Positions 32,141 to 40,758 of a stretch of 42,999 bases of DNA are shown in pieces. The stretch spans positions 1 to 42,999 of the forward strand of contig CACOPD010000009.1 of the NCBI GenBank assembly GCA_902628835.1, written 5' to 3'. Numbering within the stretch: the stretch's first letter is position 1; each line of letters starts with the position of its first letter. Source of the DNA: an uncultured Alphaproteobacteria bacterium. GTDB lineage: Bacteria > Pseudomonadota > Alphaproteobacteria > HIMB59 > GCA-002718135. The position numbers and the translations under genes were made by a program. Under the pieces are notes generated by a model that saw only the letters and a list, made by a program, of their open reading frames with translations, ran no database searches and was not told the origin of the DNA.

Positions 32141-33086
32141 AAAATCTAGCACCTTGTTGATTTAATTCAATTGAATATAAACTAGTTGTAGCTGTTATGT
32201 ACAAGATATTTCCTTCCACTCCTCCAAATTCTAAATTTGATACCAGTTCTGGAACAATAAATTGCCCGATTAATTCGTTTTGATTATTGAAACATTTAAT
32301 TGCCTTTCCGGCACTCGTCCAAACATTGCCATCTTTATCGCATCTAAAACCATCAGAAAAAAAAGGTTTAAAATCATAAATTAATTTTCTATTCATAGGC
32401 CTTCCATCAATCATATCATAAACATACAAATGTTTGATATTTTCTCCAGTATCTGCAACATATAATTTTTTTTCGTCCGGAGAAATGGCAATTCCATTTG
32501 GTCTATCAAGGTCGTCAATCATAACTTTTAAAGTATTTAGTTTAGGATCAAAAGAAAACACATTACAACCACCATATTCTTGTTTGCCGGGATATCCCTC
32601 ATAATCTGATAAAATACCGTAAGGTGGATCTGTGAACCAAATTGTACCATCCGATTTAACAAATAGGTCGTTTGGTGAGTTAAGTTTCTTACCATTATAA
32701 CTATCAACTAAAACTTTCACTTCTAAATTATCATTAGTTTTATAAATACATCTTCCTCCATGTGAACAAGAAATGACATTCTCTTCTTTATCAATAGTAT
32801 TTCCATTACAATAATTTGAAGGGTTTTTATATTCAGCAACTGAGTCATTTGATAGCTTTAGCATTCTGTTATTTGGTATATCACTCCAGACTAATGTATC
32901 TAAATGAGGAATATAAGCTGGTCCTTCCCCCCATAACATTCCAGAAAAAACTTTTTTAACTTCAGTAGACTTTACATAATGATTGAATTGATCAGTATTT
33001 TCAACATGTTCATTATATTTATTTTTGTAAGCATAACTTGGATTTCTTGGATCTAACTCAGCAGGTAGTAATGTTTTTTCTGACAT
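32133..33086 (-). CDS. SMP-30/gluconolactonase-family lactonase
   Basis: 317 residues folding as a six-bladed propeller. The metal site is visible: Glu54 (MLWGEGPAY), Asn139 (LNSPNDLFV), Asn197 (DRPNGIAISPD) and Asp245 (FSDGFRCD). The WFTDPPYG and EYGGCNVFSF segments are also typical. It hydrolyses sugar-acid lactones such as gluconolactone; the specific lactone is unknown. The stop overlaps the pterin dehydratase gene and the start follows the hydroxyacid dehydrogenase gene by 1 nt, so lactonase and dehydrogenase probably act on linked steps in a sugar-acid pathway. Confidence 0.9.
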   Translation of the reverse strand: MSEKTLLPAELDPRNPSYAYKNKYNEHVENTDQFNHYVKSTEVKKVFSGMLWGEGPAYIPHLDTLVWSDIPNNRMLKLSNDSVAEYKNPSNYCNGNTIDKEENVISCSHGGRCIYKTNDNLEVKVLVDSYNGKKLNSPNDLFVKSDGTIWFTDPPYGILSDYEGYPGKQEYGGCNVFSFDPKLNTLKVMIDDLDRPNGIAISPDEKKLYVADTGENIKHLYVYDMIDGRPMNRKLIYDFKPFFSDGFRCDKDGNVWTSAGKAIKCFNNQNELIGQFIVPELVSNLEFGGVEGNILYITATTSLYSIELNQQGARFYE

Positions 33087-33087
33087 A

Positions 33088-34023
33088 TTATACTTCTACA
33101 CCTTTTTGTTTTTTTTGTTTATCAATTAATTGTTTTGGGAAATTTTTTTCTCTTAATTTAATTTTAGTATCTTTTTCAATTAATTTAATAATACTAGTAC
33201 TAAATGACCTTTTCCCTAAAATTTTCATACCAAGTTTAAATTTTTTACTTAGATAATTTCCTAGTTCTAATTTTATATTTTTTCCAAGTTTATTAAAAAG
33301 ATTTATATCTTTATTTACTAGATCCATTGTAAATCCAACATCATAACTGCCTCCCAGTATGACCTTTGTTTCAGTTTCATTAACAAAACTATTTCCAGAG
33401 CTTATTTTTATAGCTTTATAAGTTAAACCTAAGTTAATATTATTTTTTTTTGCAACACTCAAAGCTTCACCTATTCCTACTAAATGTAATGATGCTAAAT
33501 AATTTGTAATTACTTTTAATATTGAAGCATTTCCAATTTTTCCACAATATAAAATTTCATGACCAAGCAATGATAAAATTGGGAAATATTTTTTAAAAGT
33601 TGATTTATTGCCTGCAGCTAAAATAGATATATTTCCTGATTTTGCTCTATGTTCTCCTCCAGTAATTGGACATTCTAATACTTTTCCACCTATAGAAATT
33701 ACTTTTTTGGATAAGCTAATCATATCATTTTTATCTGTAGTACTCATCTCAATCCAGATATGTTTTTTAGTTAAATAATTTAATATGGTTTTTAGAACTT
33801 TGCTTACCACTTTTGGTGAAGGTAGACACGTTATTATAATATCACTCTTTTCAGTTAATTCTTTTAATGTTTTACAAGGTTTGTTTTTTAAATTTTTTAA
33901 TCTTGAATAGGATTGATTATTTTTATCATACACAAATACATTATTATTTGATTTTAATAAATTATTTGTAATATTTGATCCAACATTTCCAATTCCTATA
34001 CAACCAATAGATACTGGCTTCAT
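33088..34023 (-). CDS. NAD-binding beta-hydroxyacid dehydrogenase (HIBADH-like)
   Basis: 311 residues. The N-terminal NAD motif is GCIGIGNVGSNITNNL; the substrate loop CPITGGEHRAKSGNISILAAG (about 118-138) and the catalytic Lys170 with Asn174 in ASILKVITNYLASL identify the 3-hydroxyisobutyrate/tartronate-semialdehyde reductase family. It oxidises or reduces a beta-hydroxyacid. In the typical loop a Ser-Gly-Gly is common; here Thr-Gly-Gly is present. It overlaps the MBL gene by 4 nt (ATGA) and precedes the SMP-30 lactonase, so it likely works on a sugar acid. A long basic C-terminal tail extends beyond the family core. Confidence 0.88.
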   Translation of the reverse strand: MKPVSIGCIGIGNVGSNITNNLLKSNNNVFVYDKNNQSYSRLKNLKNKPCKTLKELTEKSDIIITCLPSPKVVSKVLKTILNYLTKKHIWIEMSTTDKNDMISLSKKVISIGGKVLECPITGGEHRAKSGNISILAAGNKSTFKKYFPILSLLGHEILYCGKIGNASILKVITNYLASLHLVGIGEALSVAKKNNINLGLTYKAIKISSGNSFVNETETKVILGGSYDVGFTMDLVNKDINLFNKLGKNIKLELGNYLSKKFKLGMKILGKRSFSTSIIKLIEKDTKIKLREKNFPKQLIDKQKKQKGVEV

Positions 34024-34772
34024 AAATCAATAATCATACCGTCATATCCGGGTTTAACATTTGGTGGGCACTTTGTTATTAATTCTTTTTCGTCAAGTAA
34101 AGCTGTCATATGCGTAAAAATAGTTTGTTTTGGCTTAATATAGGAAATGAAATCCATTATTTGATCAAATCCAGCATGAGCGGGATGAGTATCCTGTCTT
34201 AACAAACCAACTATCCATAAATCTAGATTTTTTAATTTGTCGATATCTTGATTATAAAATTTTTTTAAATCTGTAGAATATGCAAAATTTCCAATCCTGT
34301 ATGTTTGAACATCAATTGATCCGTGATTATGTTTAAATGTTTCAATATTTACATTCTTAAAATTTATACTAGAATCTAATTCTTTAATTTCCATAAATGG
34401 TAAATAATCTTTTTCTCCTTTAAAAATATATTTATAATTTGTCTCCATCTCAGGAATCATTTCTTTTGGCATATATGCGGGTATAATTTTTTTATTTATT
34501 AAAGACATTGCTCTCATATCTGGAACTCCTGATGTATGATCAGAATGAATATGAGTATAAAGTACTGCATCAATATTAGTACATTTAGCATTATAAAGTT
34601 GCTGTCTAAGGTCTGGACTAGTATCAATTAGAATATTTGTATTTTTATATTTAATAAGTACAGATGATCTTGTTCTAAAATTTCTTTTATTATTAAGATC
34701 AATATTACCATGTCTATTCCATGATAAAGGAGATCCAAAAGAACCTCCACAACCTAAAATAGTTATTTTCAT
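34020..34772 (-). CDS. Metallo-beta-lactamase-fold hydrolase (PhnP-like)
   Basis: 250 residues. The N-terminus MKITILGCGGSFGSPLSWNR and the zinc motif YTHIHSDHTSGVPDM (His74, His76, Asp78, His79) fit the PhnP/RNase Z-like phosphodiesterase branch. Further His residues occur at FKHNHGSIDV and in FTHMTALLDEKEL, near the C-terminus. The same gene follows tatD in many Alphaproteobacteria, where its exact reaction is unknown; cyclic phosphodiester hydrolysis is the best guess. Start overlaps the tatD stop by one base (TAATG). Confidence 0.9.
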   Translation of the reverse strand: MKITILGCGGSFGSPLSWNRHGNIDLNNKRNFRTRSSVLIKYKNTNILIDTSPDLRQQLYNAKCTNIDAVLYTHIHSDHTSGVPDMRAMSLINKKIIPAYMPKEMIPEMETNYKYIFKGEKDYLPFMEIKELDSSINFKNVNIETFKHNHGSIDVQTYRIGNFAYSTDLKKFYNQDIDKLKNLDLWIVGLLRQDTHPAHAGFDQIMDFISYIKPKQTIFTHMTALLDEKELITKCPPNVKPGYDGMIIDL

Positions 34773-35554
34773 TACAGATAATTATCTCTTTTAGCTTTCG
34801 TAAACAAATTAAAAAAATTATTATCGGTTATTTTTTCAAATTCTTCTAAGGATAATTTAAAAAATTTTGCTAAATATTCAGCTGTATATTTCACAAAAGA
34901 TGGCTCATTAACTTTACCTCTCATTGGTTCAGGTGCTAAAAAAGGACTATCAGTTTCTATAAGTATAGAATCTAAAGGAGCGTCCTTAATTATATCTCTT
35001 AAATTTGATGCATTTTTAAATGTTATTATTCCAGAAATTGAAATGTAGTAATTGTTTTCTAGGCAAAAATTTAATAATTGAGATGTGCCTGTAAAACAGT
35101 GAAAAATTAGTTTTAAATTATTTGATTTATAATTTTTTAAAATATCTACAATTTCTTTTTCAGAATTTCTTTGATGAATGATAATTGGTAATGAATGCTT
35201 TATTGAAGCTTCAATATGGGTTTCAAATACTTGTGTTTGTTCTTTAAGAAATTGATTATTATGAAACAAGTCAATGCCTGTTTCACCTATTCCTATTACT
35301 TTTTCATTATTACAGTATTGATCAAAGTTTTGTAATTCAATTTGGTTCATTGACTGAACATCATTTGGGTGAAGTCCATATGAAAGATAAATAGAATCAT
35401 AATTTTTTATTAAATTTAAATGATCCTGAAAATCTTCAGGATTGGTATTGATTGATAATATTGAGCTAATATTATTTTTTTTGGAATTATTAATTATATT
35501 CTCAAAGTTTTCTGATAATTTTTTAAAATTTAAATGACAATGAGAGTCAATCAT
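34772..35554 (-). CDS. tatD: TatD-family metal-dependent deoxyribonuclease
   Basis: 260 residues with a TIM-barrel metallo-hydrolase pattern: the first-strand HxH (His5, His7 in MIDSHCHLNF), GIGETGIDLFHN (bridging Glu), PIIIHQRNS, LIFHCFTGT and the final Asp in LIETDSPFLAPEPMRGK. These are the canonical ligands of TatD 3'-5' DNases, which act in DNA repair and cell-wide quality control. It sits between metG and the PhnP-like gene, a conserved order, overlapping metG by 8 nt. Confidence 0.94.
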   Translation of the reverse strand: MIDSHCHLNFKKLSENFENIINNSKKNNISSILSINTNPEDFQDHLNLIKNYDSIYLSYGLHPNDVQSMNQIELQNFDQYCNNEKVIGIGETGIDLFHNNQFLKEQTQVFETHIEASIKHSLPIIIHQRNSEKEIVDILKNYKSNNLKLIFHCFTGTSQLLNFCLENNYYISISGIITFKNASNLRDIIKDAPLDSILIETDSPFLAPEPMRGKVNEPSFVKYTAEYLAKFFKLSLEEFEKITDNNFFNLFTKAKRDNYL

Positions 35555-37067
35555 TCAATATTCTTGGAAATATTGGTTCTGGATTATTTATTTTTATATT
35601 TTGATTTAATAGTTTAGTGAAGTTCTCAAATTTATTATTGTCCATATTATAATTAAAAATATTGAGAATTTTTTTAGAACTAGTTGGTATTATTGGATAG
35701 AGCATTATAGCTGATTTAATAATTATATTTGTAACAATATACAAAACTTGTTCCATTCTAATTTTATTTGTTTTTTTCAGTGACCATGGTGCTTGAGTGT
35801 CAACATATGCGTTACCAGCAGATATTAACTCTAAGACAGACTTAATTGCTCTATCAATTTGTTGATTATTCATAAAGTTACAATATTCATCAAATTTATT
35901 TTGAAGAATATTAACTAAATCCTGGTCATCTTTCGTTAAATTTTCTGCTGGCTTTAGTAAAGAATCATTATTTTTAACTGCAAATGATGAAATTCTTTGT
36001 ACTAAATTACCAAAATTATTTGATAAATCTGCATTAATTCTATTTGCGATTGCTTTTTTTGAAAAATCTCCATCATTTCCAAAAGGCACTTCTCTAAATA
36101 AAAAAAATCTTATTTGATCCAAACCATATTCATCAATTATTTCATATGGATCAATGACATTACCTAGTGATTTAGAAATTTTTTGTCCTTCATTAGTCCA
36201 CCAACCATGTGCAAATATTCTTTTAGGCGGCTCTATACCTGCCGCCATTAAAAAAGCTGGCCAATATACGGCATGAAATCTTAATATGTCCTTTCCAACG
36301 ATATGTGTTGCAGGCCAAAATTGCTTATAATTTTTATTATTTGTATCTGGATAACCAATTGCAGTTAAATAGTTACATAATGCATCAATCCATACATACA
36401 TGACATGTTTAGGGTTATTAGGAACAGGAACTCCCCAGTTAAAAGTTGTTCTTGAAATAGATAAATCTTTCAATCCACCTTTAATAAAACTTAATACTTC
36501 ATTATATCTCGTTTTTGGTAGGATCGATTCTGGATTTTTTTCATAATAATTGATCAACTTATCTTGCCACTCTGAAAGTTTGAAAAAATAACTCTCCTCC
36601 TTAACCCATTCAACTGGAGAACCATTATCAGTAACATATTTACCATCAATCTTTTTTAATTCATTTTCTAAATAAAATGCTTCATCTCTCACAGAGTACC
36701 AACCTTCATAATTTGAAAGATATATTTGATTATTTTTTTCTAATTGTTTCCAAAGTTCTTGTGAGGCTTTAATATGTCTTTCTTCAGTAGTCCTTATAAA
36801 ATCATCTATTTCACATCCTAAAAAAGGTATTAATTTAATAAAATTAACTGAAAGTTTGTCGACAAATTCTTTAGGTTTTAAGTCTGAATTAATAGCAGCT
36901 TTTTCTACTTTTTGCCCATGCTCATCTGTACCTGTTAAAAAGAATACTTTATTACCTAATAATTTATTATATCGCGCAATAATATCGCAAGCTATACTTG
37001 TATAAGCATGACCTATATGAGGAATATCATTAGTATAGTAAATTGGTGTAGTTATATAAAAATTCAT
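35547..37067 (-). CDS. metG: Methionyl-tRNA synthetase
   Basis: 506 residues, the short class-I type without a C-terminal tRNA-binding domain. HIGH (His17-His20) lies in NDIPHIGHAYTSIA and the KMSKS-type loop reads GQKISKSLGNV (296-300). Other typical segments are FFLTGTDEHGQKVEKAA, GWYSVRDEAFY and WIDALCNYLTAIGYP. The Zn-knuckle cysteines of the E. coli type are not seen, as in other alphaproteobacterial enzymes. It charges tRNA-Met in the cytoplasm. The gene is 1 nt downstream of holB. Confidence 0.97.
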   Translation of the reverse strand: MNFYITTPIYYTNDIPHIGHAYTSIACDIIARYNKLLGNKVFFLTGTDEHGQKVEKAAINSDLKPKEFVDKLSVNFIKLIPFLGCEIDDFIRTTEERHIKASQELWKQLEKNNQIYLSNYEGWYSVRDEAFYLENELKKIDGKYVTDNGSPVEWVKEESYFFKLSEWQDKLINYYEKNPESILPKTRYNEVLSFIKGGLKDLSISRTTFNWGVPVPNNPKHVMYVWIDALCNYLTAIGYPDTNNKNYKQFWPATHIVGKDILRFHAVYWPAFLMAAGIEPPKRIFAHGWWTNEGQKISKSLGNVIDPYEIIDEYGLDQIRFFLFREVPFGNDGDFSKKAIANRINADLSNNFGNLVQRISSFAVKNNDSLLKPAENLTKDDQDLVNILQNKFDEYCNFMNNQQIDRAIKSVLELISAGNAYVDTQAPWSLKKTNKIRMEQVLYIVTNIIIKSAIMLYPIIPTSSKKILNIFNYNMDNNKFENFTKLLNQNIKINNPEPIFPRILND

Positions 37068-37068
37068 A

Positions 37069-38052
37069 TTATTGGGTTAAAAAATTTAATATAAATATTT
37101 TCTTATCAAGATTTAAACTAAATAATTCTTTTTGGTTATTAGTTAAATAGTCAAATCTATCAATAAGATTTTTTTTGCTAAGATTTAGAGATAAAGACTC
37201 TAACTCTAGATAATTTGGCATATTAATCAAGCTTTTATCTTTTTCGTTTATTTTAAGCTTATTAACAACAATGAGGATAAATTTAAGCATTGATAAATAG
37301 TTACTAAATTCATCATTAGTAAGTTTTGACAAAATGTTTGATAAATTTATTTTATCATCATCTAAATCATTTGATAAAAGACATTTGATTGATAGTTGAA
37401 AAATATCTAAAAAATTGTTTTTAAAATAAAGAATGGTGGATCCTGGTGATCCATAAGTTAATTCAAAGTAAAAATTTATTTCTTCAGTAGATATTTCATC
37501 AATATTATCTTTAATGATAGTAGTAAAATTAGTTAAATTATGACTATTTAATTTGATTTTTAAACATCTGGATCTGATTGTTGGTAAAAGTAATGAAATT
37601 TGATTTGATATTAAGAAAATATAAGTATTTTCTTTTGGCTCTTCCAGGATTTTGAGCATACTATTTGAAGAACTGATATTTAAATAATCTGCAGAGTCAA
37701 CGATAACTATTTTAGAAGAGTTTTGCATCATTGATGTTGAGTTTAAAAATGTTTTTAATCCTCTAATTTGATCAATAGTTATATTAGATTTAATTTTTCC
37801 AGTTTTGCTATCAATTTCTTTTTCAATTACCTTTATATTAGGATGAGTATTGTTTTTAAATAAATTCAAATGATGATCTAAATTATTATCTTTAAATTCA
37901 ATATTCAAAATATCTTTAATTACTTCGTTAAGAAAAGTTCTTTTACCTATGCCATTCAAACCGTGAATTAAAATTGAATTTGGAAGATTATCTGATTTAT
38001 ACCTATTAAGAAGATCATTATATTCTTTTTCAAAACCTATTAATTTAGCCAT
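37069..38052 (-). CDS. holB: DNA polymerase III subunit delta'
   Basis: 327 residues. The Walker-A-like motif is IHGLNGIGKRTF (31-38), NTYIFLISNQISLLLPTIRS with the SRC arginine-finger motif (IRSRCLKIKL) follows, and ILEEPKEN is the family's sensor region. Helical C-terminal part. The protein is the clamp-loader delta' subunit. The low-conservation C-terminus is normal in AT-rich Alphaproteobacteria. It lies between tmk (3 nt) and metG (1 nt), a conserved order. Confidence 0.92.
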   Translation of the reverse strand: MAKLIGFEKEYNDLLNRYKSDNLPNSILIHGLNGIGKRTFLNEVIKDILNIEFKDNNLDHHLNLFKNNTHPNIKVIEKEIDSKTGKIKSNITIDQIRGLKTFLNSTSMMQNSSKIVIVDSADYLNISSSNSMLKILEEPKENTYIFLISNQISLLLPTIRSRCLKIKLNSHNLTNFTTIIKDNIDEISTEEINFYFELTYGSPGSTILYFKNNFLDIFQLSIKCLLSNDLDDDKINLSNILSKLTNDEFSNYLSMLKFILIVVNKLKINEKDKSLINMPNYLELESLSLNLSKKNLIDRFDYLTNNQKELFSLNLDKKIFILNFLTQ

Positions 38053-38055
38053 TAA

Positions 38056-38667
38056 TTATAACTTTAACTTTTTAATAATATTTTTATGAATAATCTCTTT
38101 AGATAAAGAAGCATCAACTGTAATATATCTTTTTGGATTTGCTATTTTTTTATAACCTTGAATTACACTTTGATGAAATAATATATTAGATTTGTCATAC
38201 TTATTTTTTACTTTTCTTTGTTTTAGTCTTTTAATTATTTCTTTTGGATTGATTTTGAAAATAAAAGTATAATCAGGAAAGAAATTATTTAAAAGTTCTT
38301 TGTGGAGTTTTTGAGCTTTTTTAATGCCAAATTTATTTACATATCCTTGGTAAACAAAAGAGGAATCAGCATATCGATCCGAAATGACAATTTTACCTTT
38401 TTTAAGATTAGGAATAATTACTTCATCAATATGATTTGACCTAGCTGCCATCAATAAAAGTAATTCTTCTAAATTACTAATTGTGGACTTGTTATCTAAA
38501 ATTAATTTTCTTAATTTTTCAGCAAAAAAAGTTCCCCCAGGTTCTCTAGATACAATAAAAGGAATTTTATTTTTTTTTAAATATTTAGATAAAAGTAATA
38601 TTTGAGAGGATTTTCCACTAGCTTCAGGTCCTTCAAAACTAATGAATAAACCTCTACTTAATTTCAT
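38056..38667 (-). CDS. tmk: Thymidylate kinase
   Basis: 203 residues. The P-loop is FISFEGPEASGKSSQILLL (Gly13-Ser20), followed by SREPGGTFFAEKLR, the DR(Y/H) motif in ISDRYADSSFVYQG and a LID with KQRKVKNKYDKSN. Phosphorylates dTMP to dTDP in the cytoplasm. Its start overlaps dacC by 14 nt and it precedes holB, the usual arrangement. The Glu in place of the common Asp-Gly in the P-loop is a conservative variant. Confidence 0.95.
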   Translation of the reverse strand: MKLSRGLFISFEGPEASGKSSQILLLSKYLKKNKIPFIVSREPGGTFFAEKLRKLILDNKSTISNLEELLLLMAARSNHIDEVIIPNLKKGKIVISDRYADSSFVYQGYVNKFGIKKAQKLHKELLNNFFPDYTFIFKINPKEIIKRLKQRKVKNKYDKSNILFHQSVIQGYKKIANPKRYITVDASLSKEIIHKNIIKKLKL

Positions 38668-39793
38668 CTAAACTTCTTCCAAAAATTAAATATTTTGCTG
38701 CAGCAAAAACTTTAAATAAAGGATTAACTTCAGATACATCTTTTTCAGCAATAAGTGGTATCTCTATTTTTGGCTTTCCATCTATATTAATTATTAATTT
38801 TCCCAATTCCTCACCTTTTTTAATTGGAGCAGAAATAGGTTTTGTATATGTTATGGAAGAATTCATTAGCTGTATCTGATCAAATGACAATGTTGAGACA
38901 AATTTTTGTGAACTAATTAAATTAATACTACTCTCACTTCCCTGCCACACATCTACTTCTTTAATAAATTGATCTTTTTCAACTAATGTTTGTTGGGAAG
39001 TTTGGTTAAAAGCCCAATTTATTAAATTAGAGGATTCATTTAATCTTGATCGAGAGCTATTTGTACCATTTATAACAACTGTAATTCTTCTATCATTCCT
39101 TAATGCAGTGGCCGCTATTCCCCAACCAGACTTTTTAGTAAAACCTGTTTTTAAACCATCAGCACCTTGGACTTGATATAAAAGTTTATTTCTATTTGGC
39201 TGACTAATATCATTGTAAGTAAATTCTTCCATTTTAAAATATGTATAAAGTTGAGGAAAATCTTTAATTATTGCATTTGAAAGAATACCAAGGTCATAGA
39301 CAGTAGAATAGTGATTATCATCAGGCCAACCAGATGAATTAATGAAGTTTGTGTTTGTCATTCCTAAGCGATCTGCATAAACATTCATAAGTTTAGCAAA
39401 ATCTTCTTCGGTGCCACCTAAGCATTCTGCTAAAGCAATAGAAGCATCATTGCCAGATTGAACGATTATACCTTTTAATAAATCGTCAACTGTTACATTA
39501 TCATCTATCTCTAAAAATGTTCTAGAGCCTCCCATTTTGTAGGCTTTAGGAGATACTCTACATTCATTAGTAATTGCAAAATTTGTATTCTTTATTCTAT
39601 CAAATGCAACATAAACAGTCATGATTTTAGTCATTGAAGCAGGAATAACTTTAACATTAGAATTTTTTTCAAAAAGAACTTCATTTGTATCAAAATCAAT
39701 AACAACAGCTTGCTCTGCTTTTGTATCAATGGCATTAAGTTTAAAAGAAATAATAAAAAATAAAAAAAAGCTAAAAAATTTTACCATAAACAT
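38654..39793 (-). CDS. dacC: D-alanyl-D-alanine carboxypeptidase (DacC/PBP5 family)
   Basis: 379 residues. A signal peptide ends near FKLNA; the penicillin-binding motifs are SxxK at Ser53-Lys56 (VIPASMTKIMTVY), SGN at 113-115 (VQSGNDASIALAE) and KTG at 215-217 (GADGLKTGFTKKSG). A beta-rich C-terminal domain and a hydrophobic C-terminal anchor-like helix (LFKVFAAAKYLIFGRSL) complete the PBP5 plan. It trims peptidoglycan pentapeptides in the periplasm. It is followed closely by tmk. The first ATG at 39793 and a second two codons later are both possible starts. Confidence 0.95.
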   Translation of the reverse strand: MFMVKFFSFFLFFIISFKLNAIDTKAEQAVVIDFDTNEVLFEKNSNVKVIPASMTKIMTVYVAFDRIKNTNFAITNECRVSPKAYKMGGSRTFLEIDDNVTVDDLLKGIIVQSGNDASIALAECLGGTEEDFAKLMNVYADRLGMTNTNFINSSGWPDDNHYSTVYDLGILSNAIIKDFPQLYTYFKMEEFTYNDISQPNRNKLLYQVQGADGLKTGFTKKSGWGIAATALRNDRRITVVINGTNSSRSRLNESSNLINWAFNQTSQQTLVEKDQFIKEVDVWQGSESSINLISSQKFVSTLSFDQIQLMNSSITYTKPISAPIKKGEELGKLIINIDGKPKIEIPLIAEKDVSEVNPLFKVFAAAKYLIFGRSLDEIK

Positions 39794-39822
39794 TAATAAT
39801 TCTTAATTATGACCTTTATTTG

Positions 39823-40758
39823 TTATTCAATAAGAATCTCAGTTTCCTTATAACCTTTTGAGATAAAGTATGAAACCAAATTATTTGCTTCTGTATTTTC
39901 AAGAGGACCAATAATTACGTCATATGCTGAATTATTTTTTTCAGAAGTAAATTTTAAATTATTATCATAATTATCCAATACTAATCTAATACTATCATAA
40001 TTTTCAAATCCAGTGACTCTTAAATATAATTTGAAATCAGTTATTTTTTCTGATTTTAGTTCAATTGGATCCTCAATAATTGCTTTAGTTTCATCATTAG
40101 TTTCAGTAATTTCATCAATTTCTTCAATAGATACAATATCTGTTGGTGCAGATGATATAGTTTCATCAAAATTTTCTTCATTTAAAGAATTTGCAACACT
40201 CTTCCATTGTTTACTTGCATCAGATAGTATTTCAACTTTTACAGTTGCTAATTTGGATTTATAAAAACCAAGAAGTTGTGCTACTTTCCTTGAAACCTGA
40301 ATAATAACAGCATTATCATCGTGTCTATCTATAATTTTTACATTTATAGAAAGACCATTCTCCATATTAGTAACTTTTACCATACTAGGAATAGGTAAAG
40401 TTTTATGTCTACCAAGTAGTTCTGTAACTTTATTTGTATCGTTATTTATAGTTTTAATATTATGTAACTCTTTGCCATAAAATGAAGATAATCCAATTTC
40501 TGAATAATTATAATTTTCTTCTGGTGTATAACTGACACCTTCAATAAAATAAGGCTCACCGATATAATAAAAAATAGTTTCTTTAGTTTTTATCTTATTA
40601 GATTGAATTAATTCTTTTTTATCTTCTTTTGTATTATCAATTATTTCTTCAATTTTATTAGTACTATTTTCCACAACATCAGTAACATTATCAATATTTA
40701 ATTCATTACAAGAAAACAAAAATAATAAAAAAATTAAACTAATTAGATATTTTATCAC
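39823..40758 (-). CDS. rlpA: RlpA-like lipoprotein with SPOR domain
   Basis: 311 residues. The signal peptide ends in a lipobox (FLFSC, Cys17). An acidic/Lys-rich linker is followed by the double-psi beta-barrel (about 82-178) with GLSSFYGKELHN, LGRHKTLPIPSMVKVTNME (His118) and IIDRHDDNAVIIQVSRK (Asp144). A second acidic linker leads to a C-terminal SPOR domain ending in SYFISKGYKETEI. RlpA proteins are septal lytic transglycosylases that bind denuded glycan. In Pseudomonas RlpA the catalytic set is Glu120, His131, Asp157; here Asp107 stands where the Glu is expected. It overlaps mltB by 20 nt. Confidence 0.88.
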   Translation of the reverse strand: MIKYLISLIFLLFLFSCNELNIDNVTDVVENSTNKIEEIIDNTKEDKKELIQSNKIKTKETIFYYIGEPYFIEGVSYTPEENYNYSEIGLSSFYGKELHNIKTINNDTNKVTELLGRHKTLPIPSMVKVTNMENGLSINVKIIDRHDDNAVIIQVSRKVAQLLGFYKSKLATVKVEILSDASKQWKSVANSLNEENFDETISSAPTDIVSIEEIDEITETNDETKAIIEDPIELKSEKITDFKLYLRVTGFENYDSIRLVLDNYDNNLKFTSEKNNSAYDVIIGPLENTEANNLVSYFISKGYKETEILIE

